Positions 33,750 through 40,902 of a stretch of 40,902 bases of DNA are shown piece after piece. Location of the stretch: the NCBI RefSeq assembly GCF_000282335.1, contig NZ_AKJM01000078.1, positions 1 through 40,902 of the forward strand, written 5' to 3'. The stretch is from Pseudomonas sp. GM48. GTDB lineage: Bacteria > Pseudomonadota > Gammaproteobacteria > Pseudomonadales > Pseudomonadaceae. Positions within the stretch are counted from its first letter, which is position 1. Each line of letters begins with the position of its first letter. The notes beneath the pieces were generated by a model that did no database searches, was not told where the DNA came from, and saw only the letters and a program-made list of their open reading frames with translations. The position numbers were made by a program, and so were the translations under genes.

Positions 33750-34160
33750 TCAGTGTTCCAGTGGGATCAACACTTTCTCGTCGGGGGCCAATACCATGAA
33801 CACCAGCAACTTGGCCGGTTGGGTCGCGCTGGCGTTTTTCGACACCATGTGTTCCGACCCCGCCGGCTCATACCAGAACTCACCGGCCTTGTAGGTTTTC
33901 GCCGCCTCGCCTTTGACTTGGGAAATGATCTGTCCCGAAAGGACATAAGCCATGGCGGTACCTTCGTGCTTGTGGGCGATGGAGGACTGCCCGGGCTCGT
34001 AATCGACTTTGATCATCAGCGCTTTTTTACCGGGGACGTTTTTCAACATCTCGTCTTGCAGGATGGTGACCTTTTCCGAAGGGTCATGGGCAAAAGCCGA
34101 TGTGCAGACCATCAGGGCCAGGGCAGCAAGGGGGGCAGCACAAAAGCGCAATACGTTCAT
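33750..34160 (-). CDS. Exported cupin-domain protein
   Basis: A 136-aa protein with a signal peptide (residues 1-24, cleavage after SAFA). The single cupin has motif 1 with H63-K-H65, but the usual Glu of HxHxxxE is not in register (HKHEGTAMAYVLSG). Motif 2 is G93-EFWYE-P-A-G-SE-H104-MVSK-N, which fits the consensus. A metal could thus be bound by three His. Similar small periplasmic cupins are often linked to quercetinase- or regulator-type functions, but substrate is unknown. The gene stands alone between a terminator and a REPIN. Confidence 0.82.
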   Translation of the reverse strand: MNVLRFCAAPLAALALMVCTSAFAHDPSEKVTILQDEMLKNVPGKKALMIKVDYEPGQSSIAHKHEGTAMAYVLSGQIISQVKGEAAKTYKAGEFWYEPAGSEHMVSKNASATQPAKLLVFMVLAPDEKVLIPLEH

Positions 34161-34288
34161 GGTTGTTTACCTGCGGTGGGTTAGTTGTCGTAAACAACAG
34201 TAGTGCGCAAGCAGTACAGGTTAAACAGCCAATATTCGGGAAGGCGAGGGGACCAATTACAGACGATTTCGGGGAACGGAGAATGAAT

Positions 34289-34421
34289 TGTGGCGAGGGA
34301 GCTTGCTCCCGCTCGTCTGCGCAGCAGACGCAAAACCGGTAAACGCGGTCTGCCTGACCCTTTGCGTGTACCGGTTTTGGGGCCGCTTCGCAGCCCGGCG
34401 GGAGCAAGCTCCCTCGCCACA
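34289..34421. repeat. REPIN, family B, between cupin and ABM genes
   Basis: TGTGGCGAGGGAGCTTGC from 34289 and complement ending at 34421. The inner part differs from the other two copies (CGTCTGCGCAGCAGACG on the left, GGGGCCGCTTCGCAGCCC on the right), so the two halves come from different subtypes. Confidence 0.88.
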
Positions 34422-34429
34422 GGTATTGG

Positions 34430-34723
34430 TTAAACGATCGGGAAGCTGTTGAAGTCCACGGCATTGGCCAGTTGGCTATCGATCAGGCTGATGAAGCCCT
34501 GGACTTCGGGGCAGTTGAAATGCGATCGCATGGCCGCTTCCGATTGCCAGTGGGCGCTGACGGTCCAGCGATTGGTGTCCTCGGGGCAGCGGTCGACCAT
34601 ATAGGATTCGCAGCCGGGCAATTCACGCAGGGTTTCGACAATCTTCTGCAATTGCCTGCCCAGTTCATCCGAGCGGCCGGCGGCGGCCTGTACCTGTACG
34701 GTATTGATCACTTCATAGGACAT
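34430..34723 (-). CDS. Antibiotic-biosynthesis-monooxygenase (ABM) fold protein
   Basis: A 97-aa protein of the dimeric alpha+beta ferredoxin-like ABM family. The pattern is a first strand (MSYEVINTVQVQA), helix (GRSDELGRQLQKIVETLREL), PGCESYMVDRCPEDTNRWTVSAHWQSEAAMRSHFNCPEV. Members oxidise quinols or aromatic substrates or degrade haem; the exact reaction cannot be told from such a short fold. It may be co-transcribed with nothing; the MocR gene starts far away and the next genes are across REPs. Confidence 0.8.
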   Translation of the reverse strand: MSYEVINTVQVQAAAGRSDELGRQLQKIVETLRELPGCESYMVDRCPEDTNRWTVSAHWQSEAAMRSHFNCPEVQGFISLIDSQLANAVDFNSFPIV

Positions 34724-34846
34724 TGCTCACACTCCTGAATCAGGCCGGACGAATCCTGCTCATTGAGGGATAACGCCTATGCAGGATAGGCCTGCACCCC
34801 GGGACCGCCAATAGCCAATCGCCGGATAAAGATGCAGGCCAATCCG
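34724..34846. other. Short intergenic stretch, nothing specific seen
   Basis: No gene, repeat or clear terminator recognised between the ABM-fold gene and the 3' end of the MocR gene, both on the minus strand. Confidence 0.4.
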
Positions 34847-36280
34847 TCAGGCCACCTGTTGCAGGATGTCGCGCAAACGGTCCAGGGCGATGTCGATGTC
34901 GAGGGTTTCGATGGCGCCAAAACCGAACCAAAGCCCGGCCCTGGGCGCTTCCTGATAGAAAAAGCTGTCGATGGCATAGAGCCCGACTTCGACTTTTTTC
35001 GCCAGTTCGATCACTAATGGAATATCCAGCGGCACTTTGCACATCACCGCCATGTGGAAGCCGGCAGTGGTCGGCACGGCCTCCAGCCAGGGCGAGAGGT
35101 CGCCGGCCATGCGCGCCAGGATCCGCTCACGGCGGCCGGCATAGATCGTATGGCAGCGCCGAATGTGCTTGAGCAGGCAGCCTTCGGCGATGAACTTGGC
35201 CAGCGCCCATTGCGGCAGGGTCGAGGTGTGCAGGTCGGTGAGCTGCTTGGCGCGCACCACGGCCTCAAGGATCGCCGGTGGCAAAATCGCATAGCCCAGG
35301 CGCAGTTCGGGCAGCAGGGTTTTCGAAAAAGTCCCGACGTACGCGACGACCCCGCGTTCATCCATGCTTTGCAGGGAGTCGGTGGGACGGCCCTCGTAGC
35401 GGAACTCGCTGTCGTAGTCGTCTTCGATGATGATCGCGCCCAACTCGTGGGCCTTGGCCAGCAGTGCCACCCGGCGCGCCTGGCTCATCGGCATGCCCAG
35501 CGGGAACTGGTGCGAAGGGGTGACGTAGATCAGGCGCGTGCCGTGCGGGATTTTGTCCACCACGATGCCTTCGGCGTCCACTGGCACGCCAATCACCGTG
35601 GCGCCATGGGTGCCGAACAGCAGGCGCGCCGGCGGATAGCCGGGGTCCTCCATGGCGACCAGACTGCCCGGACTGATCAGCACCCGGGCGATCAGGTCCA
35701 GCGCTTGCTGCGCGCCGTTGCACACCACCACATCCTCATCCTGGCAGTTGACCCCGCGGGAGAACGCGATGTGCCGCGCAATGGCGTTGCGCAGGGCAGG
35801 CAGGCCCTCGGGCACGCTGTAGAAGCCCTTGGAACCGGCTATCTGGCGCAGTGCATGGGAGGTGCAGCGCCGCCAGTCATCCTGGGGAAACTGGCCCTTG
35901 CTGGTCGCACCACCGATGAAGTCGTAGCGCAGCGAGCCTTCCAGGGTCGGGTGACGCAGAAACACCGGCAGGTTGCGCCAGGATTCGATCACCTCGAAAC
36001 CGGCGAGCTCGCAATGGCTCTGTTTACGCTGCACCTTTGAAGTGCGCGCGTTGACGTAGGTGCCTTTGCCGACCACTCCGGTGAGGAAGTTTTCGTAGGT
36101 CAGTTGGGCGTAGGTATCGGATATGGTCTTGCGCGAAATACCCAATTGTTCGGCCAGCAAACGACTGGGCGGCAGTTGCGTCCCGGCGGCCAGGCGACCG
36201 GACTCGATGGCGCTGCGCAGTTGGTTGTACAGCTGGCCGGCCAGGTCCTTGCGACCGTTGATGACAACATGTAGTTCCAT
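34847..36280 (-). CDS. MocR-type regulator (GntR HTH fused to PLP aminotransferase-like domain)
   Basis: A 477-aa protein from the ATG at 36280; an upstream TTG at 36325 is less likely. The winged HTH lies at residues 14-72 (LYNQLRSAIESGRL...LAEQLGISRKTISDTYAQL), then a linker and a fold-type I aminotransferase domain (about 115-470). The PLP lysine is K320 in YVGTFSKTLLPELRLGY; the pyridine-binding Asp lies in IIIEDDYDSEF. Members usually sense PLP-linked or amine ligands and control a divergent gene; here that is an AhpD-like gene. This pairing is inference from position. Confidence 0.92.
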   Translation of the reverse strand: MELHVVINGRKDLAGQLYNQLRSAIESGRLAAGTQLPPSRLLAEQLGISRKTISDTYAQLTYENFLTGVVGKGTYVNARTSKVQRKQSHCELAGFEVIESWRNLPVFLRHPTLEGSLRYDFIGGATSKGQFPQDDWRRCTSHALRQIAGSKGFYSVPEGLPALRNAIARHIAFSRGVNCQDEDVVVCNGAQQALDLIARVLISPGSLVAMEDPGYPPARLLFGTHGATVIGVPVDAEGIVVDKIPHGTRLIYVTPSHQFPLGMPMSQARRVALLAKAHELGAIIIEDDYDSEFRYEGRPTDSLQSMDERGVVAYVGTFSKTLLPELRLGYAILPPAILEAVVRAKQLTDLHTSTLPQWALAKFIAEGCLLKHIRRCHTIYAGRRERILARMAGDLSPWLEAVPTTAGFHMAVMCKVPLDIPLVIELAKKVEVGLYAIDSFFYQEAPRAGLWFGFGAIETLDIDIALDRLRDILQQVA

Positions 36281-36376
36281 ACCGGCGAGGCTCCGGGGCG
36301 ATTGAGGCGCGTGTGCGTCGCGCAAGATTACCCTTATCCGCCGGCGGTGCAGAAGTTGTGCAGTGGAAAAACCGTC

Positions 36377-36425
36377 AATTGGTCTGGTGGCGGTGGTCCA
36401 CGGGGAAATCGCCGAATTGGATCTG
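36377..36425. promoter_or_regulatory. Possible direct repeat in MocR/AhpD-like intergenic region
   Basis: AATTGGTCTG (36377-36386) and AATTGGATCTG (36415-36425) are 38 bp apart between two divergent genes. MocR proteins often bind two direct half-sites. Weak evidence; the copies are short and similar by one insertion. Confidence 0.3.
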
Positions 36426-36485
36426 TCATGCCCCCGCGCCAGCGGCTACCGTGAAGATCACCTCACGGCTGCACGAGATCGCTCC

Positions 36486-36926
36486 ATGAACCCCCGTCTG
36501 GATTACTACAGCGCGTCCCCCAAAGCGATGAAAGCCATGATCGCCATGGAGGCCCTGACCAGCAGCCTGAGCATCGAACAGGGCCTGCTGCACCTGATCA
36601 AGATTCGTGCTTCGCAGCTCAATGGCTGTGCCTTTTGCACCGACATGCACTCGGTGGATGCCAGGCGCCTGGGCGAAAGCGATCGGCGCCTGTATTCCAT
36701 CGTGGTCTGGCGTGACAGTAACTTCTTCAATCCGCGGGAAAGAGCCGCGCTGGCATGGACCGAGGCGGTCACCTTGCTCTCCGAAAGCCACGTGCCGGAC
36801 GATGTCTACGCGCAAACCCGGGAGCAGTTCAGTGAAAGCGAATTGGTCGACTTGACCATCGCCGTCACCACCATCAACAGCTGGAATCGCCTGGCCGTGA
36901 GCTTTCGGCAAACACCCAGCGCCTGA
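36486..36926 (+). CDS. Carboxymuconolactone decarboxylase/AhpD-like protein
   Basis: A 146-aa alkylhydroperoxidase-like fold. C48-A-F-C51 with His55 (GCAFCTDMHS) is the AhpD catalytic CxxC...H signature, so it may reduce peroxides via a redox partner; other CMD members are decarboxylases. The HLIKIRASQLNGC segment matches the family consensus. Divergent from the MocR gene, which is often the local regulator in such arrangements. The start at 36486 follows CGAGATCG. Confidence 0.88.
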   Translation: MNPRLDYYSASPKAMKAMIAMEALTSSLSIEQGLLHLIKIRASQLNGCAFCTDMHSVDARRLGESDRRLYSIVVWRDSNFFNPRERAALAWTEAVTLLSESHVPDDVYAQTREQFSESELVDLTIAVTTINSWNRLAVSFRQTPSA

Positions 36927-36999
36927 GTCATTGTCACAGCAGGTTCATGAATGATCCGCAGGATGCAACTGTCATTGCAAGGTCGACAGGGAGTCCTCG

Positions 37000-37980
37000 A
37001 TGTCAGTCATGGAAACCAGCGCCCACCAGGGGGCTGCCGAATATCGTATAGCCATCGATAAAAATGCGTCATGGCGCCAGTTGGCTGCGGGGCTCGACCC
37101 CGAACTGGCGCTGTATTTCACCGTCAGTGCCCGTTGCGGTTGCTTCATGCAGGCCGCCCGCAGTCTCAACATCAAGGCCACCCGCCTGCGAAGGCAATTG
37201 GTGCTGCTGGAAACGCAGCTGCAGTGTTCGCTGTTCAACCATTCAGACAATGGCTTCAGCCTCAGCCGCGATGGCTTGCGCTTGCACGCACAACTGATCG
37301 CCCTGGCCCATGAGCGCAATTTGCCGGTGATCGAGCAGCCGTTGATTCGGCTGGCCGTGGCGGACTCGATCCTGCGTGACGTTCTCGGTCGCGACCTGGT
37401 TGCACTGTTGCGGCGCAACGCCCGCGTGCGCCTGGATATCATTTCGCTCGACAGCGAATTGTCCCTGCAAGTGGCCAGCGCCGACGTGGTGGTGTGGCTG
37501 GGTAAAACCGCTTCGCCGTTACCGGGGCCAAGCTTTGCCACCACAGAACCCCAGCCTCTGGCGCAACTGGATTACCTGCCGCACATTGCCAAGCGCTACT
37601 CGCGGGTCGCTTCCAGGCCGGAACGCCTGGATGAGCTGGCCGATTTTCTCCTGGTGCAATGGCGACAGGACTGCCAGGTTGAAAGCTTCCAGCCATGGAA
37701 TGCACTGGTGGATGAACGCCTGGCCGGGGTGGTGCATCTGCAATCCTACGAACTGATGCTGGAGATGATCCGTTGCAGCGCCTGCATCGGCCTGCTGCCG
37801 CACTACATAGGGCACTTAGATCGTGGGTTGATTGCCTTGCCGGGCCTGTTTGACCGGGCGATGCGACGTCAGGTGTGGATGGCGGTCAACGCCCGTTCCG
37901 AGGACGACGCGCAGGTACGGATGATCGTCGAGTTGATTGAAAACACCTTCAGCGAGCGTCGGGAGTGGTTCGAAAGGTGA
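37000..37980 (+). CDS. LysR-family transcriptional regulator
   Basis: A 326-aa protein; the start at 37000 has AGGGAG at 36988-36993. An unusually long N-terminal extension (about 30 residues) precedes the winged HTH (LALYFTVSARCGCFMQAARSLNIKATRLRRQLVLLETQL). A LysR substrate-binding domain follows from about residue 108 to 320. The helix-turn-helix carries cysteines (RCGCF) that are atypical. Target genes are not evident; 73 bp separate it from the AhpD-like gene upstream on the same strand. Confidence 0.87.
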   Translation: MSVMETSAHQGAAEYRIAIDKNASWRQLAAGLDPELALYFTVSARCGCFMQAARSLNIKATRLRRQLVLLETQLQCSLFNHSDNGFSLSRDGLRLHAQLIALAHERNLPVIEQPLIRLAVADSILRDVLGRDLVALLRRNARVRLDIISLDSELSLQVASADVVVWLGKTASPLPGPSFATTEPQPLAQLDYLPHIAKRYSRVASRPERLDELADFLLVQWRQDCQVESFQPWNALVDERLAGVVHLQSYELMLEMIRCSACIGLLPHYIGHLDRGLIALPGLFDRAMRRQVWMAVNARSEDDAQVRMIVELIENTFSERREWFER

Positions 37981-37992
37981 GTGCGATCAAAA

Positions 37993-38081
37993 TGTGGGAG
38001 CGGGCTTGCTCGCGAAGGCGCCATCACATTCAACGTTGAAGGTGTCTGGTCAACCGCCTTCGCGAGCAAGCCCGCTCCCAC
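37993..38081. repeat. REPIN, family A, between LysR and GNAT genes
   Basis: TGTGGGAGCGGGCTTGC at 37993; complement ends at 38081 (the last A of the usual GCTCCCACA is missing: GCTCCCACT). Ordinary 89-bp arrangement. Confidence 0.9.
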
Positions 38082-38153
38082 TTTGGTTCTCGCCACACAG
38101 GAAGGAAGCGTTATAGAGTGAACGGCCATGTCTGCTTCAAGGATGATTCACCC

Positions 38154-38675
38154 ATGCCAGCCACTGATCCCGTCATCACCCTCGAACGCTTCAACGAATC
38201 CCACATCGAAGGCATTACGGCGCTGTACAACGACCCCGCAATCGCCCGTCAAACCCTGCAAATGCCGTTTCAGTCCACCGAACTCTGGCGCAGTCGCCTG
38301 GCGCTGGATAACGAACGCCTGGTGAAAGTGGTGGCCCTGCATCAAGGCACGGTCATCGGCAACATTGGTCTGGAGCAGTTCTCGCGCATTCGTCGCAGCC
38401 ATGCCGGCAGTTTCGGCATGGGCGTTGCGGTCGAGTGGCAAGGCAAGGGCGTGGGCTCGAAGCTGCTCGCGACGGCGCTGGATATCGCCGATAACTGGAT
38501 GAACCTGCAGCGCGTCGAGCTTTCGGTGTACGCCGACAACGAAGCGGCCATTGCGCTGTATCGCAAGTTCGGTTTCGAATCCGAAGGCCTGTTGCGTGAT
38601 TACGCCGTACGCGACGGTGTGCTGGTGGACACCTTGAGCATGGCGCGCCTGCGTCGCACACCCAAGGCCGGTTGA
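38154..38675 (+). CDS. GNAT-family N-acetyltransferase
   Basis: A 173-aa protein from the ATG at 38154, with AAGGA at 38139-38143; a GTG at 38118 in frame is an alternative. Acetyl-CoA loop GMGVAVEWQGKGVGSKLL (Q-x-x-G-x-G) and the C-terminal SVYADNEAAIALYRKFGFE are typical of the Rim-like small GNAT class. Substrate unknown. Its stop lies 1 bp from the convergent racemase stop. Confidence 0.9.
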   Translation: MPATDPVITLERFNESHIEGITALYNDPAIARQTLQMPFQSTELWRSRLALDNERLVKVVALHQGTVIGNIGLEQFSRIRRSHAGSFGMGVAVEWQGKGVGSKLLATALDIADNWMNLQRVELSVYADNEAAIALYRKFGFESEGLLRDYAVRDGVLVDTLSMARLRRTPKAG

Positions 38676-38676
38676 G

Positions 38677-39369
38677 TCAGTCGCCCAAGGCGAACGCCAC
38701 CGCAGCTTGCGCATGCAGCTCGGTGGTGTCGAGCAAGGGCAGGGCGCTGTGTTCGGGTTTGATCAGCAAACCAATTTCCGTGCAGCCAAGGATGATCGCC
38801 TGGGCGCCGCGCTGAGTCAGCGCCTTGATCACCTGCTGATATACCTGGCGTGAGGCTTCGCTGATCACGCCGACGCACAACTCGTCGTAGATGATCCGGT
38901 GCACGGCCTGGCGCTCCTCGGTCTCCGGCACCAGCACCGTCAAACCCCGGGCAGCGAGGCGTGCCTTGAGGAAGTCCTGTTCCATGGTAAACGCGGTGCC
39001 CAGCAAGCCCACCTTCAAGGCACCGGCCTCGACCGCGGCCTGAGCGGCCGGATCGGCGATGTGCAGGAAGGGAATGTCGATGGCGGCCTGAATCTGCCCG
39101 GCGACCTTGTGCATGGTGTTGGTGCACAACACCACGCAATCGGCGCCGCCCGCCTGCAAGCGCTGCGCTGCATCCACCAGGATCAACGCCGCATCGTCCC
39201 AGCGACCGGCATGCTGGGCCTGTTCGACAGGGCCGAAGTCGACGCTGTACATTAACAATTTCGCCGAACGCAACGGCCCGAGGCGGTCGCGAACCTGCTG
39301 GTTGATCAGGCGGTAATACTCGGCGCTGGACTCCCAGCTCATGCCGCCGATCAGGCCGATGGTGCGCAT
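38677..39369 (-). CDS. Aspartate/glutamate racemase-family protein
   Basis: A 230-aa cofactor-independent racemase. The two catalytic cysteines are C82 (LCTNTMH) and C196 (ILGCTEIG); the N-terminal GLIGGMSWESSAEYYR is the family signature. It probably interconverts D- and L-amino acids such as aspartate or glutamate; exact preference is unclear. It faces the GNAT gene and is divergent from the AraC gene with 76 bp between. Confidence 0.9.
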   Translation of the reverse strand: MRTIGLIGGMSWESSAEYYRLINQQVRDRLGPLRSAKLLMYSVDFGPVEQAQHAGRWDDAALILVDAAQRLQAGGADCVVLCTNTMHKVAGQIQAAIDIPFLHIADPAAQAAVEAGALKVGLLGTAFTMEQDFLKARLAARGLTVLVPETEERQAVHRIIYDELCVGVISEASRQVYQQVIKALTQRGAQAIILGCTEIGLLIKPEHSALPLLDTTELHAQAAVAFALGD

Positions 39370-39445
39370 GCTGTGCTCCTGTTGTTGGTAACCCTTTTCG
39401 AGAGTGTCCCGTGGATCTTCGCTTCGATCTATCAGGAAATTTCAC

Positions 39446-40222
39446 ATGCCCACGGTACTGAGCCAGGATCTGCTGGGCGGTCGGCTCAATGTGCAGCTGT
39501 TGCCCCGGGCGGCGTACAGCGCCCGCGATCCTGCGCAATGGCAAACCCTCGGCGTGACCCTGGAGCGCCAGCAGGGCGTGCACGCGATCGATTCGGACCG
39601 GCGGGTCGATTTCGATACCTTGCCCGGCGTGCTGGCCTACACCCCGGTCGGCGTGGAGGTTTTTTCCGAGTCGACCAGCGGTGGCGAATATCTGCTGCTG
39701 CGCCTGGACGATCCACTGGCCAAGCAGAATTTACCGGCGGTCAATCACCGCGTGCAGTCGGCCGGTAACCGACAGGCGTTGATGTTGGGGCGGGAATTGC
39801 GGCGCCTGCTGCTGGCACCTCAAGCGGATGCGCTGGCGCTTGAACAATGTGCAATGGGGCTGGTGGGACTGGGCAACGGTACGGCGAATATGTCCCGGCG
39901 TGTCGCGCCGAAGGCGTTCACCCGCGTGCTGGAGCAGATCGCCGAACAGTTTGATGAGCCGCTGACACTGGAGCAATTGGCGGCGGTCTACGGGCAAAAC
40001 GAACTGCGCTTGCTGCGCGACTTCACCCGGTACATTGGCCTCACGCCCCATGCTTACCTCGTGGAAGTGCGGCTACAGGCAGCGCGGCGGATGATCGAAC
40101 GCACCGACCGACCCTTGGCCGACATCGCCCTGGACGTCGGCTTCGCCCACCAGTCCCACATGGGCAGCGCCTTCCGCAAACACCTGGGCATGACCCCCAG
40201 CCAGTACCGTTCGCGCTTTTAG
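39446..40222 (+). CDS. AraC-family transcriptional regulator
   Basis: A 258-aa protein from the ATG at 39446 (AGGAA at 39434-39438). An N-terminal sensing region of about 130 residues (VTLERQQGVHAIDSDRRVDFDTLP) precedes two C-terminal HTH motifs. HTH1 is TLEQLAAVYGQNELRLLRDF and HTH2 is ADIALDVGFAHQSHMGSAF, followed by HLGMTPSQYR. Possibly regulates the divergent racemase gene, though nothing in the sequence shows this directly. Confidence 0.9.
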   Translation: MPTVLSQDLLGGRLNVQLLPRAAYSARDPAQWQTLGVTLERQQGVHAIDSDRRVDFDTLPGVLAYTPVGVEVFSESTSGGEYLLLRLDDPLAKQNLPAVNHRVQSAGNRQALMLGRELRRLLLAPQADALALEQCAMGLVGLGNGTANMSRRVAPKAFTRVLEQIAEQFDEPLTLEQLAAVYGQNELRLLRDFTRYIGLTPHAYLVEVRLQAARRMIERTDRPLADIALDVGFAHQSHMGSAFRKHLGMTPSQYRSRF

Positions 40223-40292
40223 TCGTACACCGGCAGCGCGCATCTGCCATGCTCGAAGTCCGCAGTACCGCTGCAACCAAAGGAACACCGCA

Positions 40293-40787
40293 ATGGACGA
40301 CGTACGGCAATTGGGCGAGATGCTTCGCCACTACGCAGAAAGCGAAGCGCACAAGAAACAAGTGTTTGAGGCGCAATCGGCCGAGTGGGCGACGCGCATT
40401 GGCGATTTGTTCGATCAGATCCAGCAATGGCTGGAACCAGTGCTGGCGCCAAATCTGCTGGAGGTGACACGCGAAGCCTATGTTGCGTTCGGGCCGAGCG
40501 TACCGGTCGAGACGTCGACGTTCAAGACCGAGAAACTGTCCATTGCGATTGCCGGCAAACCGGTGGAGTTCGTGCCGGATGTGATGGGCGCCGGTGGGCA
40601 GATTTCCCTGGCAGTGATGGGTTTTACCGCTGCGCGCTATGGCAGCGTTTCGCTGGTGTGCCTGCCGCCGTCTAACGCCTGGCAGTGGCGCAAGACCAAT
40701 GGCTTGAAAGACCCGGATACCTTTGCGTTCGATGCGGATTTTCTGGCACAGCAGCTACAGGTTTTGATCCCCCGGGATCGTGTCTGA
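40293..40787 (+). CDS. Conserved hypothetical protein, unknown function
   Basis: A 164-aa soluble protein; the start at 40293 is preceded by AAAGGAAC. The N-terminal half is helical (VRQLGEMLRHYAESEAHKK), the C-terminal half beta-rich (KLSIAIAGKPVEFVPDVMGAGGQISLAVMGF). No known motif recognised. Gene starts 70 bp after the AraC gene on the same strand. Confidence 0.65.
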   Translation: MDDVRQLGEMLRHYAESEAHKKQVFEAQSAEWATRIGDLFDQIQQWLEPVLAPNLLEVTREAYVAFGPSVPVETSTFKTEKLSIAIAGKPVEFVPDVMGAGGQISLAVMGFTAARYGSVSLVCLPPSNAWQWRKTNGLKDPDTFAFDADFLAQQLQVLIPRDRV

Positions 40788-40820
40788 CGGGTTCCAGTTG
40801 TGTGAACAGTAAATAACCCA

Positions 40821-40902
40821 TGTGGGAGCGGGCTTGCTCGCGAAGGCGGATGGACATTCAACATCAATGTCGACTGGCAGGTCCCCTTCGCGAGCAAGCC
40901 CG
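40821..40902. repeat. REPIN, family A, truncated by window end
   Basis: TGTGGGAGCGGGCTTGC from 40821; the second arm has begun (TTCGCGAGCAAGCCCG) when the window stops. Confidence 0.88.

Overview
The window looks like the chromosome of a fluorescent-group Pseudomonas. It is GC-rich and strongly codon-biased. The intergenic gaps are studded with Pseudomonas-type REP/REPIN palindromes. It carries a very long (about 1,631 aa) NAD-glutamate dehydrogenase, and a moxR-DUF58-DUF4381-batA-batB/C-batD chain of the kind found in pseudomonads. No rRNA, tRNA, CRISPR array, prophage or transposase gene was seen.

Left part (1-3.9 kb): a 43-bp tandem repeat cut by the window edge, then an exported Ycf48/BNR beta-propeller protein and an RND/MMPL-type membrane transporter, closed by a strong terminator. 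Next (4.0-10.9 kb) is a sugar-acid catabolic locus: a FadR-type GntR repressor and an IlvD/Edd dehydratase on the minus strand, divergent from an MFS transporter, an AraD1/FAH-family enzyme and an alpha-ketoglutaric-semialdehyde dehydrogenase. Together these fit non-phosphorylating pentonate degradation to 2-oxoglutarate. Two matches to the FadR-subfamily operator consensus (TNGTNNNACNA), each followed by the 10-mer ACTATATAGT, lie one in front of each divergent arm. An exported lactonase coupled to a small acidic protein follows (11.1-12.6 kb). A run of four tiny secreted or membrane proteins of unknown role (12.7-13.8 kb) comes next.

Middle part (14.0-26.6 kb, all minus strand): a glutathione S-transferase-like gene overlapping sbcC, which overlaps sbcD (SbcCD nuclease for DNA hairpins). 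Then comes the tightly overlapping six-gene moxR/Bat operon, a MoxR AAA+ ATPase with membrane-anchored von Willebrand-A proteins; one VWA protein has an intact metal site and the other a degenerate one. A small acidic protein and the large NAD-GDH gene (27.8-32.6 kb) follow.

Right part (32.8-40.8 kb): a mosaic of single genes. These are a lipoprotein, an exported cupin, an ABM-fold monooxygenase-like protein, a MocR regulator divergent from an AhpD-like protein, a LysR regulator, a GNAT acetyltransferase convergent with an Asp/Glu racemase, an AraC regulator, and a conserved hypothetical protein. The window ends inside another REP element.

Most of the content is ordinary Pseudomonas core and accessory genome. 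The items most worth a second look are the paired operator sites and unsettled chemistry of the pentonate operon, the small-protein cluster, the degenerate MIDAS of the BatB/C fusion, and the MocR/AhpD-like pair.
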